DNA of 64,000 nt. It comes from Tetramitus jugosus. Its lineage: Eukaryota; Heterolobosea; Eutetramitea; Acrasida; Vahlkampfiidae. The DNA is taken from assembly GCA_937625935.1 (NCBI GenBank), contig OW569376.1, positions 401,304 through 465,303 on the forward strand, in the 5' to 3' direction. A program made the translations under genes and the position numbers. This document shows, piece after piece, positions 18,165-27,849 of this stretch. The first letter of the stretch is position 1; each line of letters opens with the position of its first letter. Below the pieces are notes generated by a model that worked only from the letters and a program-made list of their open reading frames with translations, was not told the origin of the DNA and did not search any database.

Positions 18165-19973
18165 ATGTCCAAAATTTTATTACCAGGTGTTCCACCTTCA
18201 CTATTGGCCCTCATTCAACAAAAAGCTCAAGAAGATGAAGATGATTCCATCAGAGAGATCTACACACCATCCGTTTCATTTGTTCCTCTTCCATTGGAAC
18301 CTGTCGGATACGGTTATTTCAATTATACTCGATTGAAGCATGAAAGAGAGCATGGATCAACCAATGATGATGATGAAGCTGAGTTGAGCAAGGAGACTAC
18401 AGGTGCTGATTCTACTGGATTTTCTCATCATGGCTCAAACAGTGCCTCTGCAGTTGCTTTGGCACTCGGAGAAAATTTTTATCAAATTTTGGGTTTCCCC
18501 GCCAATACCAACCCTCACGCCATTACGCATTTACAGATCAAGAAGGCTTATAAGAAGGCTGCATTGAGATGGCATCCTGACAAGTTACCAAACAAGGATG
18601 ATACCATGTTTAAGAAGGTGAATCGTGCTTGGGAAGTGTTGGGATTGAGTAAAACATCAAAAACTCAATATGATTCAAGTTTACCATTCGATGATTCATT
18701 GCCTGATTACAATGAAAACATGGACAAGTCTGATGAGAAATATACAGTGTTCTTTAAGAAGTTCCAGGAAGCTTTCGATCGTTGGAGTATTCTTGCAACG
18801 TGTCCAAAGGGAATGATTATGAAATTGGGTGATATTGATTCGAGTAAGAAGCACATGGATGCGTTTTATCATTTTTGGAACATTGTCTTCAAGAGTTGGA
18901 GAGATTTTGGTTATTTGAGCGAGTATGATGAAGCAAATGCCGATAGTCGTGAAGAACGTCGTTGGATGCAGCGTCAAAACGAGAAGATGAACACCACAAA
19001 GAAGAAGGAAGAACGTGAAAAGATTAAGGCTCTCATTGCTGCCTGTAAGAAGTTTGATCCAAGAGTTAAGAAGTTTGCAAAGGAAGAAGCTGAACAACGT
19101 GAAAAGTTGAGAATTCAAAAGGAACAAGAAGCATTAGAAAAGGAAAGACTCCGTAGATTGAAGGAAGAGGAAGAGCAATTGGAGAAGGAGAGAGTCGAAA
19201 GAGAGCGAGTGGAAGAAGAGAAGAGAATTCAACGTGAGAAGCAAAAGATTCGTTCAGAATTTGTTGCACTGCAGAAGCAATTTAGACAATTGTGTCAACC
19301 GTTTGTGTCCTTGGGTATGGGAAAGAAGAAGGAGGGCACCATTCCTGCTGAAGATGTCGAGTTTGTCGTTGCCAGATTAAAGACTGCTGAAGAAGTCACG
19401 AACGTTCTTGGAAAGTTGAACGATTTACCACAGGACAAGTTTGTGTCAAACTTTGAAAAGTGTTTGAAGGCACTCAAGAAAAGAGAGGAAGATGAGTCAA
19501 AGGAACGACAACAACAGTTGGACACTTTGAGCAACAAGCAACAACAACAACAAGAGGAGAAGGAATGGGGTCAAGAGGAATTGGTTCTATTGACAAAGGC
19601 TATTGTGAAGTTCCCAGGTGGTACTCTCGAAAGATGGAAGCGTGTTGCTGAATTCGTCGGCACCCGTACTCCAGATGAAGTACAAAAGATGACTGGTGAT
19701 ATTAAGAAGGGAAAGATCAATGCTGGAAGATTAATCGGACAAAAGAAGAAGGAAATTACCATCACAGACAATAAGGAAGTTCCTTTGAGAGAATGGACCA
19801 AGGAAGAGCAGAAAGCATTCGAGGATGCCCTAAGAAAGCACAAGGCACTCAAGGGAGATGACAAGTGGCAAGCAATTGCTGACGAACTCAAGGACAGATC
19901 ATTGCAAGAATGCAAGGATCGTTTCGAATGGTGCAAGGAGATGGCAAAGAAGAAGGTTGCTGCCAAGAAATAA
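18165..19973 (+). CDS. DNAJC2: zuotin/DNAJC2 (MPP11) ribosome-associated J-domain protein with two SANT domains
   Basis: 602 residues from the ATG in CCACCATGTCC at 18165. An upstream in-frame ATG at 18042 would add 41 non-conserved residues and lies in what looks like the leader. The J domain has FYQILGF and HPD at 137-139 (RWHPDKLP). The zuotin-homology region follows (FKKFQEAFDRWSI, HMDAFYHFWNIVFKSWRDF, SREERRWMQRQNEKMN), then a long charged helix rich in Lys/Glu/Arg. Two C-terminal SANT/Myb domains follow (WGQEELVLLTKAIVKFPGG...RWKRVAEFV and EWTKEEQKAFEDAL...KWQAIADEL). In the ribosome-associated complex it pairs with an Hsp70 (Ssz1/HSPA14) and acts on nascent chains. The SANT pair is the metazoan/plant form; fungal zuotins lack it. 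Confidence 0.95.
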   Translation: MSKILLPGVPPSLLALIQQKAQEDEDDSIREIYTPSVSFVPLPLEPVGYGYFNYTRLKHEREHGSTNDDDEAELSKETTGADSTGFSHHGSNSASAVALALGENFYQILGFPANTNPHAITHLQIKKAYKKAALRWHPDKLPNKDDTMFKKVNRAWEVLGLSKTSKTQYDSSLPFDDSLPDYNENMDKSDEKYTVFFKKFQEAFDRWSILATCPKGMIMKLGDIDSSKKHMDAFYHFWNIVFKSWRDFGYLSEYDEANADSREERRWMQRQNEKMNTTKKKEEREKIKALIAACKKFDPRVKKFAKEEAEQREKLRIQKEQEALEKERLRRLKEEEEQLEKERVERERVEEEKRIQREKQKIRSEFVALQKQFRQLCQPFVSLGMGKKKEGTIPAEDVEFVVARLKTAEEVTNVLGKLNDLPQDKFVSNFEKCLKALKKREEDESKERQQQLDTLSNKQQQQQEEKEWGQEELVLLTKAIVKFPGGTLERWKRVAEFVGTRTPDEVQKMTGDIKKGKINAGRLIGQKKKEITITDNKEVPLREWTKEEQKAFEDALRKHKALKGDDKWQAIADELKDRSLQECKDRFEWCKEMAKKKVAAKK

Positions 19974-20124
19974 ACTCGCAGATGGACTGATCAGTTTTGT
20001 TATCGTAGTTTTTACAAATCTCCGACGTGACAGGAGACACAAAGAATCGTTACATTATTTTTATTCGCCCAGAGTCGACTCTGATTTGAACTGAAATTCC
20101 ATCTCTCCTACAACTAAACAAAAC

Positions 20125-23100
20125 ATGTTCAGTCGACTCTTATACCGGTTCCCACTCTCGGACCTATTCAATAACCTCTCGGGTCATGCTTTATTCAGCC
20201 CGAGTATCGATCTGGAACACTCGAGTGAAGATTTTCTCTATGTTGCCTCACAACACGATCACGATGATGAGGAGTGTTGCATACAATCCATCACGACTGA
20301 AATTTATGATCGAAAACCATCCGAGCACTCTTTTGACGATTCTCATCATTATCATGACCAAACCGCCTCAATGCACATGAGTTCAGTTGATTTCGATAGT
20401 ATTCAGATTGGTGATCCCGTTTTTCGGTCAACCTCGATGTTCATTTCTGATAATGGCGAAACAACAATGTATTCTGATCTGAACCATGAGAAACAAACGA
20501 CAACGACGAATATTGATGAATACATGGAACAAAGAGACATTGATAACGAACACAAAATTCATCAATTGTTTAATGAAATTGTGTCACAAAGAAGAACGAA
20601 CAAGGGAGACAATGTTGATTGCTTGTTGAACGAAAATAGAGAATGTTTGAGTATTAGAGAAAAACAATTAACCATTTATTTAAACGAGGTTGCTAAGAAG
20701 CATTCTACGAGTGGTTATCACTTCCGCAGCCGAATGAACTGCGCTCTTCATTTTTATCAATTTTTGCAGAGTGTGACAGGTGATGCGCGGAATCTCCTTC
20801 ACGGTCTGGAAAATCACAGAGAAAAAGAATGTTCAAAGAAGGTTCTTTTGTGTGAACTGAAGAGTTTATCTGTATTTCTAAGGTCCAGCGAATTGGATGA
20901 TGTGGAGCAATTCATAAACGGTGACGATACCGTTGTCATGCTCTCTAGTTTGCTCGTGCGGTCACGACATCAATATCTCATGTCCAAATCATTGGTCGAC
21001 TTGGAGATTGTACTGCAAGTGATCATGTGCTTTGAAGCTTTGATGGATATTAAAAAGGGAGTGGACAGAGTGTTAGAAACACAAGGCGTTATTGAGTTTA
21101 TGGTGTTGATGTTAGACTTTACAAGAATTGGTTATTCAAGTGATTGTGAGACAACGACTAGGAACGTAGGATTCATGACAGTGCTCGATAGCGCGCATTC
21201 ATTATGTAATAAGCCTTCTCTTTTGTCTGAGACAGGCATGACAAGAGCTAGAGAGATCTATCGTTTGTCTTGTTTGCGCATCTTGTTCATTGCTCGTATC
21301 ATTTGTTCTCACTCGAAATTCGGATTCACAACGGTGGTAGAAGCAATGAACCAGTACAAGTTGTTCAATAGAGAGAAGCACAGATTTGAACAGATGGTTG
21401 AATCGATTGAATACGCTCTTGATTTAGAGTATCAAACATCCTGTATAGCATTAGTCAACGCATTGATCTATTCCACTGATGACTATACCAACAGAAGTGT
21501 CATGTACCACGAGTTCTCCAATCTAGGGCTGAGCCAAATTTGTCAAGCCAAGTGCACTCAATCGCTTAGTGATGTCCAATTACACCAATTCCAAAGATAC
21601 TTACGCTTCGAGAACAAGGAATCGAACTCTCTTAGTTTATCCTCGGATAATGAAGAAAGTAATGATGAGAAAAAGAGTGACTACGAGAGCGAAGTATTCT
21701 CTCAATGGACCGCTTTAAATGATCCATCAGATATCATCTCGTTCTTGCAGCTGCGGTTAAACAAGCATACAGAGGCGCACACTAGCTTTACGAACATCTT
21801 AAAGTTCTTAGTGCTTGTGACACTTAAAGATCTGAACAAAAATCTGGACAGAGACTGGAGAGTGATAGAATTAACTCTGTCGCATATGCTACACATTCAT
21901 CAAAGAGAAATGGGCACAAGTGGTGTGACTGCCAAAGAAATTCATTTGGAGAACGTATTACAAGAGAAGGAACACTTTATTTTCGCTTGTTCAAGAGCTT
22001 TAAGAAAGATTTTAGATGGCAAGTTTCACAACATGTCGTTAGAGTCAAGTGAGTATGGTAACAACCCATCCAACAGGAAGCTCATTCAGTTGTTAGTCGA
22101 ATTGAGCGAGAAAATGAAAGGATATCGGACTGGATCATTCAGGCCAATCGGTAGTTCATCCTGTAGCCAAGGGGGTGTCAAGAGAGCCGAAATTTCTCCA
22201 GCAGTCGAGGGGACAATGCGGCCTCAATCTGTTCCTGAAGAACCAAAAACTCCAGTGAGTCCTCAGTCTGTTTCACCAAGTGAACCTACTCAGTGCACTC
22301 CCAAGAAAGTAGTTGTACCACCCATCATTGGAATATCTTCGATGGGACCACCTCCTCCACCTCCTCCAAGCTTTGGTCTTGGTAACAGGAACAAACTACC
22401 CACACTACCCGAACTCAAGACAAAAATTGAAACGAAGAGGGTATATGTAGGAAGTGACTCGATGACGAATAGTATGGTCACGAAAACAGAGTGGATATCA
22501 ATGATTAAGGAATACGCTTCTGAACTTGCTGAGACAATCAATGTGACACATATTGAAACATTGTTTGCAAAGAAGCAGTATGTGACTCCGAGACTGAGAC
22601 AGAGCGATCAACCAATTCAAGTTTCCTTCCTGGAAGAATCAGCATCATATCGGATCAATCTGATGATGGGTTATCTTCGCTTATCAAGAGACAAAATTAA
22701 GAGCCTCATTGTTCGAATGGATGATGTGACACTAGGGAAACAATCCATTGAAACTCTGAGAGACATTTACCCAGATGAAGCCAAAATGGTTGAGTTCATG
22801 TCGTTTGTTGAGCAAAACAGGAACAATATGACTGATGCTGATTCGCTGCTTTGGTCGCTGAGCTCCATACCAAGAATCAAGCATCGTTTGTACTGCTGGA
22901 CTACTTGCTTGGAGTTTGAGCACAAGATTGAAACCATTGCTCCTGGATTGAATCATTTGATTACAGCATGTCAACAGATTTCCTCCAGTGTACACTTGAA
23001 AAAGTTGCTTGTACTCGTCCTGGACCTAGTGAATCTTATCAACAATGGTTCAAAACCAATATATGGCTTCAAACTTAATTTCCTTTCAAAACTGGAGGAT

Positions 23101-23661
23101 ATCAAGAGCTCAGATAACACAACAAACTTTTTGAGCTGCATCGCTCAAATTTGTACAAATGAGATGCCAGACCTTATTCAAGAACTTGTCTCTGGATTGT
23201 CAAGCATGGAACCAGCCTCAAAAATAGAGCTTTCTGAATTAAAGAAAGAGTATAAGAAGCTGGATAGTGACTTGCAGTTTGTGAATTCGGAGCTCGAATT
23301 ACATGAACACAAGTACCAAAACTATGGGGATGTTGTATTCCTACAAACAATGAGAAATTTCCAGATGAACGCGGAGAGCAAGCTTGCTGAATGCAAATCT
23401 CTCATTGAAAAGTTTGAGAGTGATGCTCTCGTGTTGAAAGACATGTACGGAGAGGCCCAAAAGGAAGTACTCGAGCAACCACATTTAATCTTCTCTGCCA
23501 TGAGCGAATTCTTAACAAAGTTGACCACAAGGGCAAAGAACAATCAGACTCTTGCTGCATTGGTCAGTGCGATCAAGGATGGCAACATTGTTGACAAGAT
23601 TAAACTGCAACGAAGCACTCATAGCTCATCGCTAGATGGCATTGCATTAGAGGGTAAATAA
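20125..23661 (+). CDS. formin (FH2-domain actin nucleator)
   Basis: A 1178-residue single-exon protein. The N-terminal half is helical and compatible with a GBD/FH3 armadillo-type regulatory region (about 150-680). A single short FH1 stretch, PPPPPPP near residues 742-748, replaces the usual repeated proline tracts. The FH2 domain (about 790-1130) shows IETLFAKK, NLMMGYLRLSRDKIKSLIVRMD, the GFKLNFLSKLEDIKSSD block that follows the knob-lasso core, and the terminal coiled coil. Formins nucleate and processively elongate unbranched actin filaments using profilin-actin bound to FH1. With only one polyproline run, profilin recruitment is expected to be weak. I see no clear C-terminal DAD basic motif beyond the Lys/Arg near the end. 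Confidence 0.88.
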   Translation: MFSRLLYRFPLSDLFNNLSGHALFSPSIDLEHSSEDFLYVASQHDHDDEECCIQSITTEIYDRKPSEHSFDDSHHYHDQTASMHMSSVDFDSIQIGDPVFRSTSMFISDNGETTMYSDLNHEKQTTTTNIDEYMEQRDIDNEHKIHQLFNEIVSQRRTNKGDNVDCLLNENRECLSIREKQLTIYLNEVAKKHSTSGYHFRSRMNCALHFYQFLQSVTGDARNLLHGLENHREKECSKKVLLCELKSLSVFLRSSELDDVEQFINGDDTVVMLSSLLVRSRHQYLMSKSLVDLEIVLQVIMCFEALMDIKKGVDRVLETQGVIEFMVLMLDFTRIGYSSDCETTTRNVGFMTVLDSAHSLCNKPSLLSETGMTRAREIYRLSCLRILFIARIICSHSKFGFTTVVEAMNQYKLFNREKHRFEQMVESIEYALDLEYQTSCIALVNALIYSTDDYTNRSVMYHEFSNLGLSQICQAKCTQSLSDVQLHQFQRYLRFENKESNSLSLSSDNEESNDEKKSDYESEVFSQWTALNDPSDIISFLQLRLNKHTEAHTSFTNILKFLVLVTLKDLNKNLDRDWRVIELTLSHMLHIHQREMGTSGVTAKEIHLENVLQEKEHFIFACSRALRKILDGKFHNMSLESSEYGNNPSNRKLIQLLVELSEKMKGYRTGSFRPIGSSSCSQGGVKRAEISPAVEGTMRPQSVPEEPKTPVSPQSVSPSEPTQCTPKKVVVPPIIGISSMGPPPPPPPSFGLGNRNKLPTLPELKTKIETKRVYVGSDSMTNSMVTKTEWISMIKEYASELAETINVTHIETLFAKKQYVTPRLRQSDQPIQVSFLEESASYRINLMMGYLRLSRDKIKSLIVRMDDVTLGKQSIETLRDIYPDEAKMVEFMSFVEQNRNNMTDADSLLWSLSSIPRIKHRLYCWTTCLEFEHKIETIAPGLNHLITACQQISSSVHLKKLLVLVLDLVNLINNGSKPIYGFKLNFLSKLEDIKSSDNTTNFLSCIAQICTNEMPDLIQELVSGLSSMEPASKIELSELKKEYKKLDSDLQFVNSELELHEHKYQNYGDVVFLQTMRNFQMNAESKLAECKSLIEKFESDALVLKDMYGEAQKEVLEQPHLIFSAMSEFLTKLTTRAKNNQTLAALVSAIKDGNIVDKIKLQRSTHSSSLDGIALEGK

Positions 23662-23797
23662 GGAATTTATTCTTCAATGCTAATAAAACTTCGAGCTGTT
23701 TTATCATCTTTCATTGATGTCAAGTATTGTACAAGCTCTTCATGATAAACTCATCTGCACAGTATGATAGTATCTCTGGTTTTTGGTGAACACATCT

Positions 23798-24619
23798 TCA
23801 ATTCACTTTAGTGTTTTCCGAGGTAATGGACATCAAGTACTTGGTGCCGTTGAACAAGGAGAAGAAGAGAAGAACAGCCGAAGCTCCCACTAAACTCTCC
23901 ACATTGAACCACTTCGAGATGAGAATTGTAACGACGTATCCCTCAGCAATTGCGGCCAACATCAAGTAGAGACCTAGACACAACCTCGACTGAAGTAATT
24001 GACCAGCAAACGCCAAGAATATACCAATCATAGCCATCACAACAATCATCAATGGAGGATGCTTGTTACTAGGAACAAACAAGAGATAAAACAACAAAAC
24101 ACCGAGAATACCAATCACACTCACCGAGAACTGATTCAATAGTTTTTGAAGGGACCGAAAGACAACATCACCCGAGTCATCATATGTAATATTGTTGTTG
24201 TTTGGACCACTTGATTGGTGAACAGGGGACATTGATGGATGAGCTTCGGGACCAGTACTACTATTGGATGGCACTTGATTCATGAACCATATGTTACTGG
24301 CCATTTCATAGTTTTGTTGAGTTGGGATATACTGTGCATGTTGCAATTCACACTCCGAGTCACTGCCCCTGTCATCCTTGGTGCTTATAGGGTTGGCATG
24401 GTTGTTTAACTGGTCACTCATTAAAACACTGTACTTGTATTCGTGGTAATGATTATTCTTCTTCATCGATGTATGGGTGGTGGGCTGGAGCTCTTGGTTC
24501 ATAGAACTAGACCTACTTCTGCTGTTGGTTTCAATTTCAATGAGGTTGCTTGACGTCGAGCTCGCAACTTCGTGTTGTGGTGGAGAAAGCTCCGAGGAAG
24601 ACGTGTGATAGTAGGACAT
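23798..24619 (-). CDS. small membrane protein with four hydrophobic segments, function unknown
   Basis: 273 residues from the ATG at 24619 (MSYYHTSSSELSPP). A ~150-residue polar, Ser/Asn/His-rich N-terminus precedes four tightly spaced hydrophobic helices in the last ~120 residues: VSVIGILGVLLFYLLFV, LMIVVMAMIGIFLAFAG, LCLGLYLMLAAIAEGYVVTIL and LVGASAVLLFFSLFNGT. Loops between helices are very short. No family is recognised. It converges with the formin gene (136 bases between stops) and diverges from the next four-TM gene. Confidence 0.7.
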   Translation of the reverse strand: MSYYHTSSSELSPPQHEVASSTSSNLIEIETNSRSRSSSMNQELQPTTHTSMKKNNHYHEYKYSVLMSDQLNNHANPISTKDDRGSDSECELQHAQYIPTQQNYEMASNIWFMNQVPSNSSTGPEAHPSMSPVHQSSGPNNNNITYDDSGDVVFRSLQKLLNQFSVSVIGILGVLLFYLLFVPSNKHPPLMIVVMAMIGIFLAFAGQLLQSRLCLGLYLMLAAIAEGYVVTILISKWFNVESLVGASAVLLFFSLFNGTKYLMSITSENTKVN

Positions 24620-24952
24620 TTTCTGGTCAATCGTTGTGTGTGGCACGTTTGTTGTTTGGATCTGCGCCTAACTGTAGCTGCTGTTATGGTTTGTCAGAAA
24701 GGCACGTAATGTACCTGTCCCCAGATCCCTTGAAATAAGATAGATGGAACCCTCGACACGTGCCTCAGGTATTCTCCGAAACTTCAGTCACGTGTTCTTT
24801 GCGCTGACCTAGTTATTCCGAGCAATTACGGACTGTAAAATTTTTGGGTCAGTCGGGATCGAATGGGCCTTTTTTAGATTTTCGCGGGTTTCGAGTTGAG
24901 GAGAAAATGAAAAGGCACTCAGATCGTGAATACAAACAGAAGAAATAATCAC
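24620..24952. promoter_or_regulatory. divergent promoter with two CACGTG boxes
   Basis: 333 bases lie between two divergent membrane-protein genes. Two perfect palindromic CACGTG elements (G-box/E-box) occur at 24757-24762 and 24789-24794, 32 bases apart, about three helical turns. Such sites are bound by bZIP or bHLH factors in other eukaryotes; use here is inferred. Confidence 0.4.
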
Positions 24953-26014
24953 ATGAGGTTCGTTTTCATGAATAATGATCAAGGGAATGAAGTTTCGTCA
25001 AAGAGTGGAGGCGAAGGCACTATGGAAGAGGAAGGAATGACCAGGAGACACACAGCGACTTTACTCAAGTCCACTGAACCCCCTATCAATAATGACAAAC
25101 CGAAATTGAAATATTTCCGATTGGGTCCATTGTATCGCAATTCTTTTCATACGAGGATGCGCAAGTGTTCACTGTGGATTGTTGCAATGGGATCCATGCT
25201 TGCTATGACACTCTGCTTTTCGGCTCTCCTCGTGCTCTCTAAGATAGTTGGTTCCTTGGCGTCTGATCACAGCTATACTTTTCCTGAGGAACACTACCAT
25301 GTGACACTCTATATTGTCAATACTTTGTCCTTTGTGATGTTGATGTTAGTGAGTTTACCTCTCTCGCACTTCATGTCGAATCAGGCCATCAAGTATGAGG
25401 ATGATACTCATAAAAGAGTAATTGAGATGACAACCCAACCCAAGCGAGAAACTTCAACAAGCACAGAATTGGATGATGAAGATGAACTGAGGTACAAAGG
25501 CACTGAAGCACCAATAGGTCAATATTGCAGTACGGTAGAGCCAGGCCAACAAGAAATGGAAGATCATTTTGGGCTACTTCATGATCAACCCGGAAAGAAT
25601 CAAGCTTCGTTCTTTGGCGGTATGAGAAATACAACAAAAAATCTGATGAATTATTTGCAGAGGAACACTCTTTGGATATGGATGGACATGTATCTCATTT
25701 TTCTCTGGCTTGTTTCGGGCTGGTACACGATTTCCATGTTCTATGTCTGGAGAGATTTAGACTATTGGGACTTTGTGGTCAGTGGCACGTGCTCCACTCT
25801 CATGTCCCACGTATCTCAATGTTCCTACGTTCGGTATGCATTCATAGTCATGGTCTCCTCCAGTGTATGTGGGTTGCTTCTCTCATTTCTGTTGATTGCC
25901 CTGCAAGTGTCAGCAATGAGTCACATTGGATCCGTGAAGCTGGCCTCCAAATTACAATCATTTCAGTCACTGAAAATTCACACGTGCAGAAGAAGGACGT
26001 CCGTCACATCTTAA
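24953..26014 (+). CDS. four-TM membrane protein, function unknown
   Basis: 353 residues from the first ATG in frame, at 24953 (MRFVFMNNDQGN). Hydrophobic helices are near 85-110 (LWIVAMGSMLAMTLCFSALLVL), 130-150 (LYIVNTLSFVMLMLVSLPL), 245-268 (WIWMDMYLIFLWLVSGWYTI) and 300-325 (FIVMVSSSVCGLLLSFLLIAL). A ~90-residue charged cytosolic loop separates TM2 and TM3. Two cysteines in the TM3-TM4 loop (TCSTLMSHVSQC) mirror the pair in the protein at 12828-14237, so the two may be distant paralogues. No catalytic motif is seen. Confidence 0.7.
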   Translation: MRFVFMNNDQGNEVSSKSGGEGTMEEEGMTRRHTATLLKSTEPPINNDKPKLKYFRLGPLYRNSFHTRMRKCSLWIVAMGSMLAMTLCFSALLVLSKIVGSLASDHSYTFPEEHYHVTLYIVNTLSFVMLMLVSLPLSHFMSNQAIKYEDDTHKRVIEMTTQPKRETSTSTELDDEDELRYKGTEAPIGQYCSTVEPGQQEMEDHFGLLHDQPGKNQASFFGGMRNTTKNLMNYLQRNTLWIWMDMYLIFLWLVSGWYTISMFYVWRDLDYWDFVVSGTCSTLMSHVSQCSYVRYAFIVMVSSSVCGLLLSFLLIALQVSAMSHIGSVKLASKLQSFQSLKIHTCRRRTSVTS

Positions 26015-26131
26015 ATTATTGTCCGGCGGAGGATCAACAATGAGTATTCCTGGTTTGTGAGCAGCAGGGTCGTTCCATCGAATTTGAAAAATCAGAAAAA
26101 AGCGAAACAGAACATCCAATCAACTAGATTA

Positions 26132-27664
26132 ATGAAAAACATACTCTCAATCCAACTGTTCATTGCACTTTTTGCAATCCTATCCTTGTGCTCTGTCATG
26201 TGCAAGGATGCTCCTTTGCCAAACCGATCGAATCTTCCTTTTCCTTCTGATTTTCGCTTTGGTGCAGCCACTGCAGCCTACCAGATTGAAGGTGCGTACT
26301 TGGAAGATGGAAAAGGCTTGAATATATGGGACGTGTTCTCTCATTTGCCAAACACAACAGAGAAACATGAGAATGGTGATGTTGCCGACGATCACTACCA
26401 CAAGGTGCCTGAAGATATTGCAATGATGAAGGCCATGGGCTTAAAACATTATAGAATGAGTATCTCTTGGGCAAGAGTGCTTCCTGATGGTACATTGAAC
26501 AATGTTAATCTCAAGGGATTAGAATACTATAGCAGAGAGATTGATCTGTTGAACCGTGCTGGGATCGAGGTCTATGCTACGTTGTATCACTGGGATTTAC
26601 CTCAAGCAATTGAACAAAAGTATGGTGGATGGTTGAACGTGACTCATATGCCAAGATTGTTTGCTGATTATTCAGAATTGTGTTTCAAGTATTTTGGAAA
26701 TCGTGTGAAGCATTGGATCACCTTTAACGAACCGTTGATTACAGCTACGTTGGGCTATGGAGCAGGTGTGAATGCTCCAGGTAGATGTACTGGTTGCAGA
26801 TTCGGTGGAGATAGTGCCACAGAGCCATATATCGTTGCTCACGCACAGTTGTTGTCTCATGCAGCGGCAGTGCAAGTCTATCGCCAAAGGTATCAATCCA
26901 CACAAAAGGGTAAGATTGGTATCACTCTGAACTCGGATTGGAATGAACCATTGACTGATAGTCAGGAGGATAGAGAAGCTGCCCAAAGATATCAAGAATT
27001 CATGCTGGGATGGTTTGCTGATCCTGTTATGAGAGGTGATTATCCAGATTCCATGAAGTCACATATTGGAAAGAGACTCCCTACTTTCACTGAGGAAGAG
27101 AAGCGCGCATTGAAGGGAAGTAGTGAGTTCTTTGGATTGAACCACTATACGAGCAGATATATTAAACCAAACAAGAAGTACAATCCTAATGATACTCCTA
27201 TTGATTGGTATCATGACACAGGTTGCATCGCCACTGCTGAAGACATCAATGGACAACCAATTGGTGAGATCGCAGACTCTGACTGGCTGTATGTTGTTCC
27301 TTGGGGTATGAGACGCCTCTTAAATTGGATTAACAAGCGATATGACAATCCTCCACTCTATATTACTGAAAACGGAGTCGATGCTCCAGGTGAGAGCACA
27401 ATGCCACTTCAAAAAGCACTGGATGATACATTCAGAGTGAATTATTTGGCTTCATACCTGTCCGAGGTTTCAAAGGCAATCAACGACGACAAGTGCAATG
27501 TTCAGGCCTATTTTGTGTGGTCTTTGATGGATAACTTTGAATGGGCTGCTGGCTACAGTAAGAGATTTGGTATTCACTATGTTGATTATAACTCCCAAAG
27601 CAAAACAAGATATGCCAAGAAATCAGCACAATGGTACAGCCAACTCATCAAAGATTATAACTAA
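26132..27664 (+). CDS. secreted GH1 family beta-glucosidase
   Basis: 510 residues from the ATG at 26132; the open frame extends upstream without another ATG. A signal peptide (KNILSIQLFIALFAILSLCSVMC) is followed by a complete GH1 (beta/alpha)8 barrel: FRFGAATAAYQIEGA, GLNIWDVFSH, NGDVADDHYHK, YRMSISWARVLPDG, the acid/base Glu200 in TFNEP, GLNHYTSRY, the nucleophile Glu413 in ITENG, and DNFEWAAGYSKRFGIHYVDY at the end. All GH1 catalytic landmarks are intact and the length is typical. Retaining beta-glucosidases of this family release glucose from cellobiose and plant or bacterial glycosides. The signal peptide and the absence of a C-terminal anchor suggest secretion or a food-vacuole/lysosome location. 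Confidence 0.95.
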   Translation: MKNILSIQLFIALFAILSLCSVMCKDAPLPNRSNLPFPSDFRFGAATAAYQIEGAYLEDGKGLNIWDVFSHLPNTTEKHENGDVADDHYHKVPEDIAMMKAMGLKHYRMSISWARVLPDGTLNNVNLKGLEYYSREIDLLNRAGIEVYATLYHWDLPQAIEQKYGGWLNVTHMPRLFADYSELCFKYFGNRVKHWITFNEPLITATLGYGAGVNAPGRCTGCRFGGDSATEPYIVAHAQLLSHAAAVQVYRQRYQSTQKGKIGITLNSDWNEPLTDSQEDREAAQRYQEFMLGWFADPVMRGDYPDSMKSHIGKRLPTFTEEEKRALKGSSEFFGLNHYTSRYIKPNKKYNPNDTPIDWYHDTGCIATAEDINGQPIGEIADSDWLYVVPWGMRRLLNWINKRYDNPPLYITENGVDAPGESTMPLQKALDDTFRVNYLASYLSEVSKAINDDKCNVQAYFVWSLMDNFEWAAGYSKRFGIHYVDYNSQSKTRYAKKSAQWYSQLIKDYN

Positions 27665-27849
27665 TACCAAGGGAACTTCCCGAGAGCTCCACACCAAATA
27701 AATCATTCTCTCATTATCGCAAATTGGCAACTCGCACCGGACTTGAAATTCATTCCTGAGGTGCTCCTAGCGGCAAAACACCTCCGTGCGACAAAAATCG
27801 CACCATGGTCCGGCAACAAGGCATGACATAAAACACACAGAATATCAAC

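Noticed and set aside
24926-24952. GTG start for the four-TM gene
   Set aside because: Nuclear eukaryotic genes use ATG; the first in-frame ATG is at 24953.
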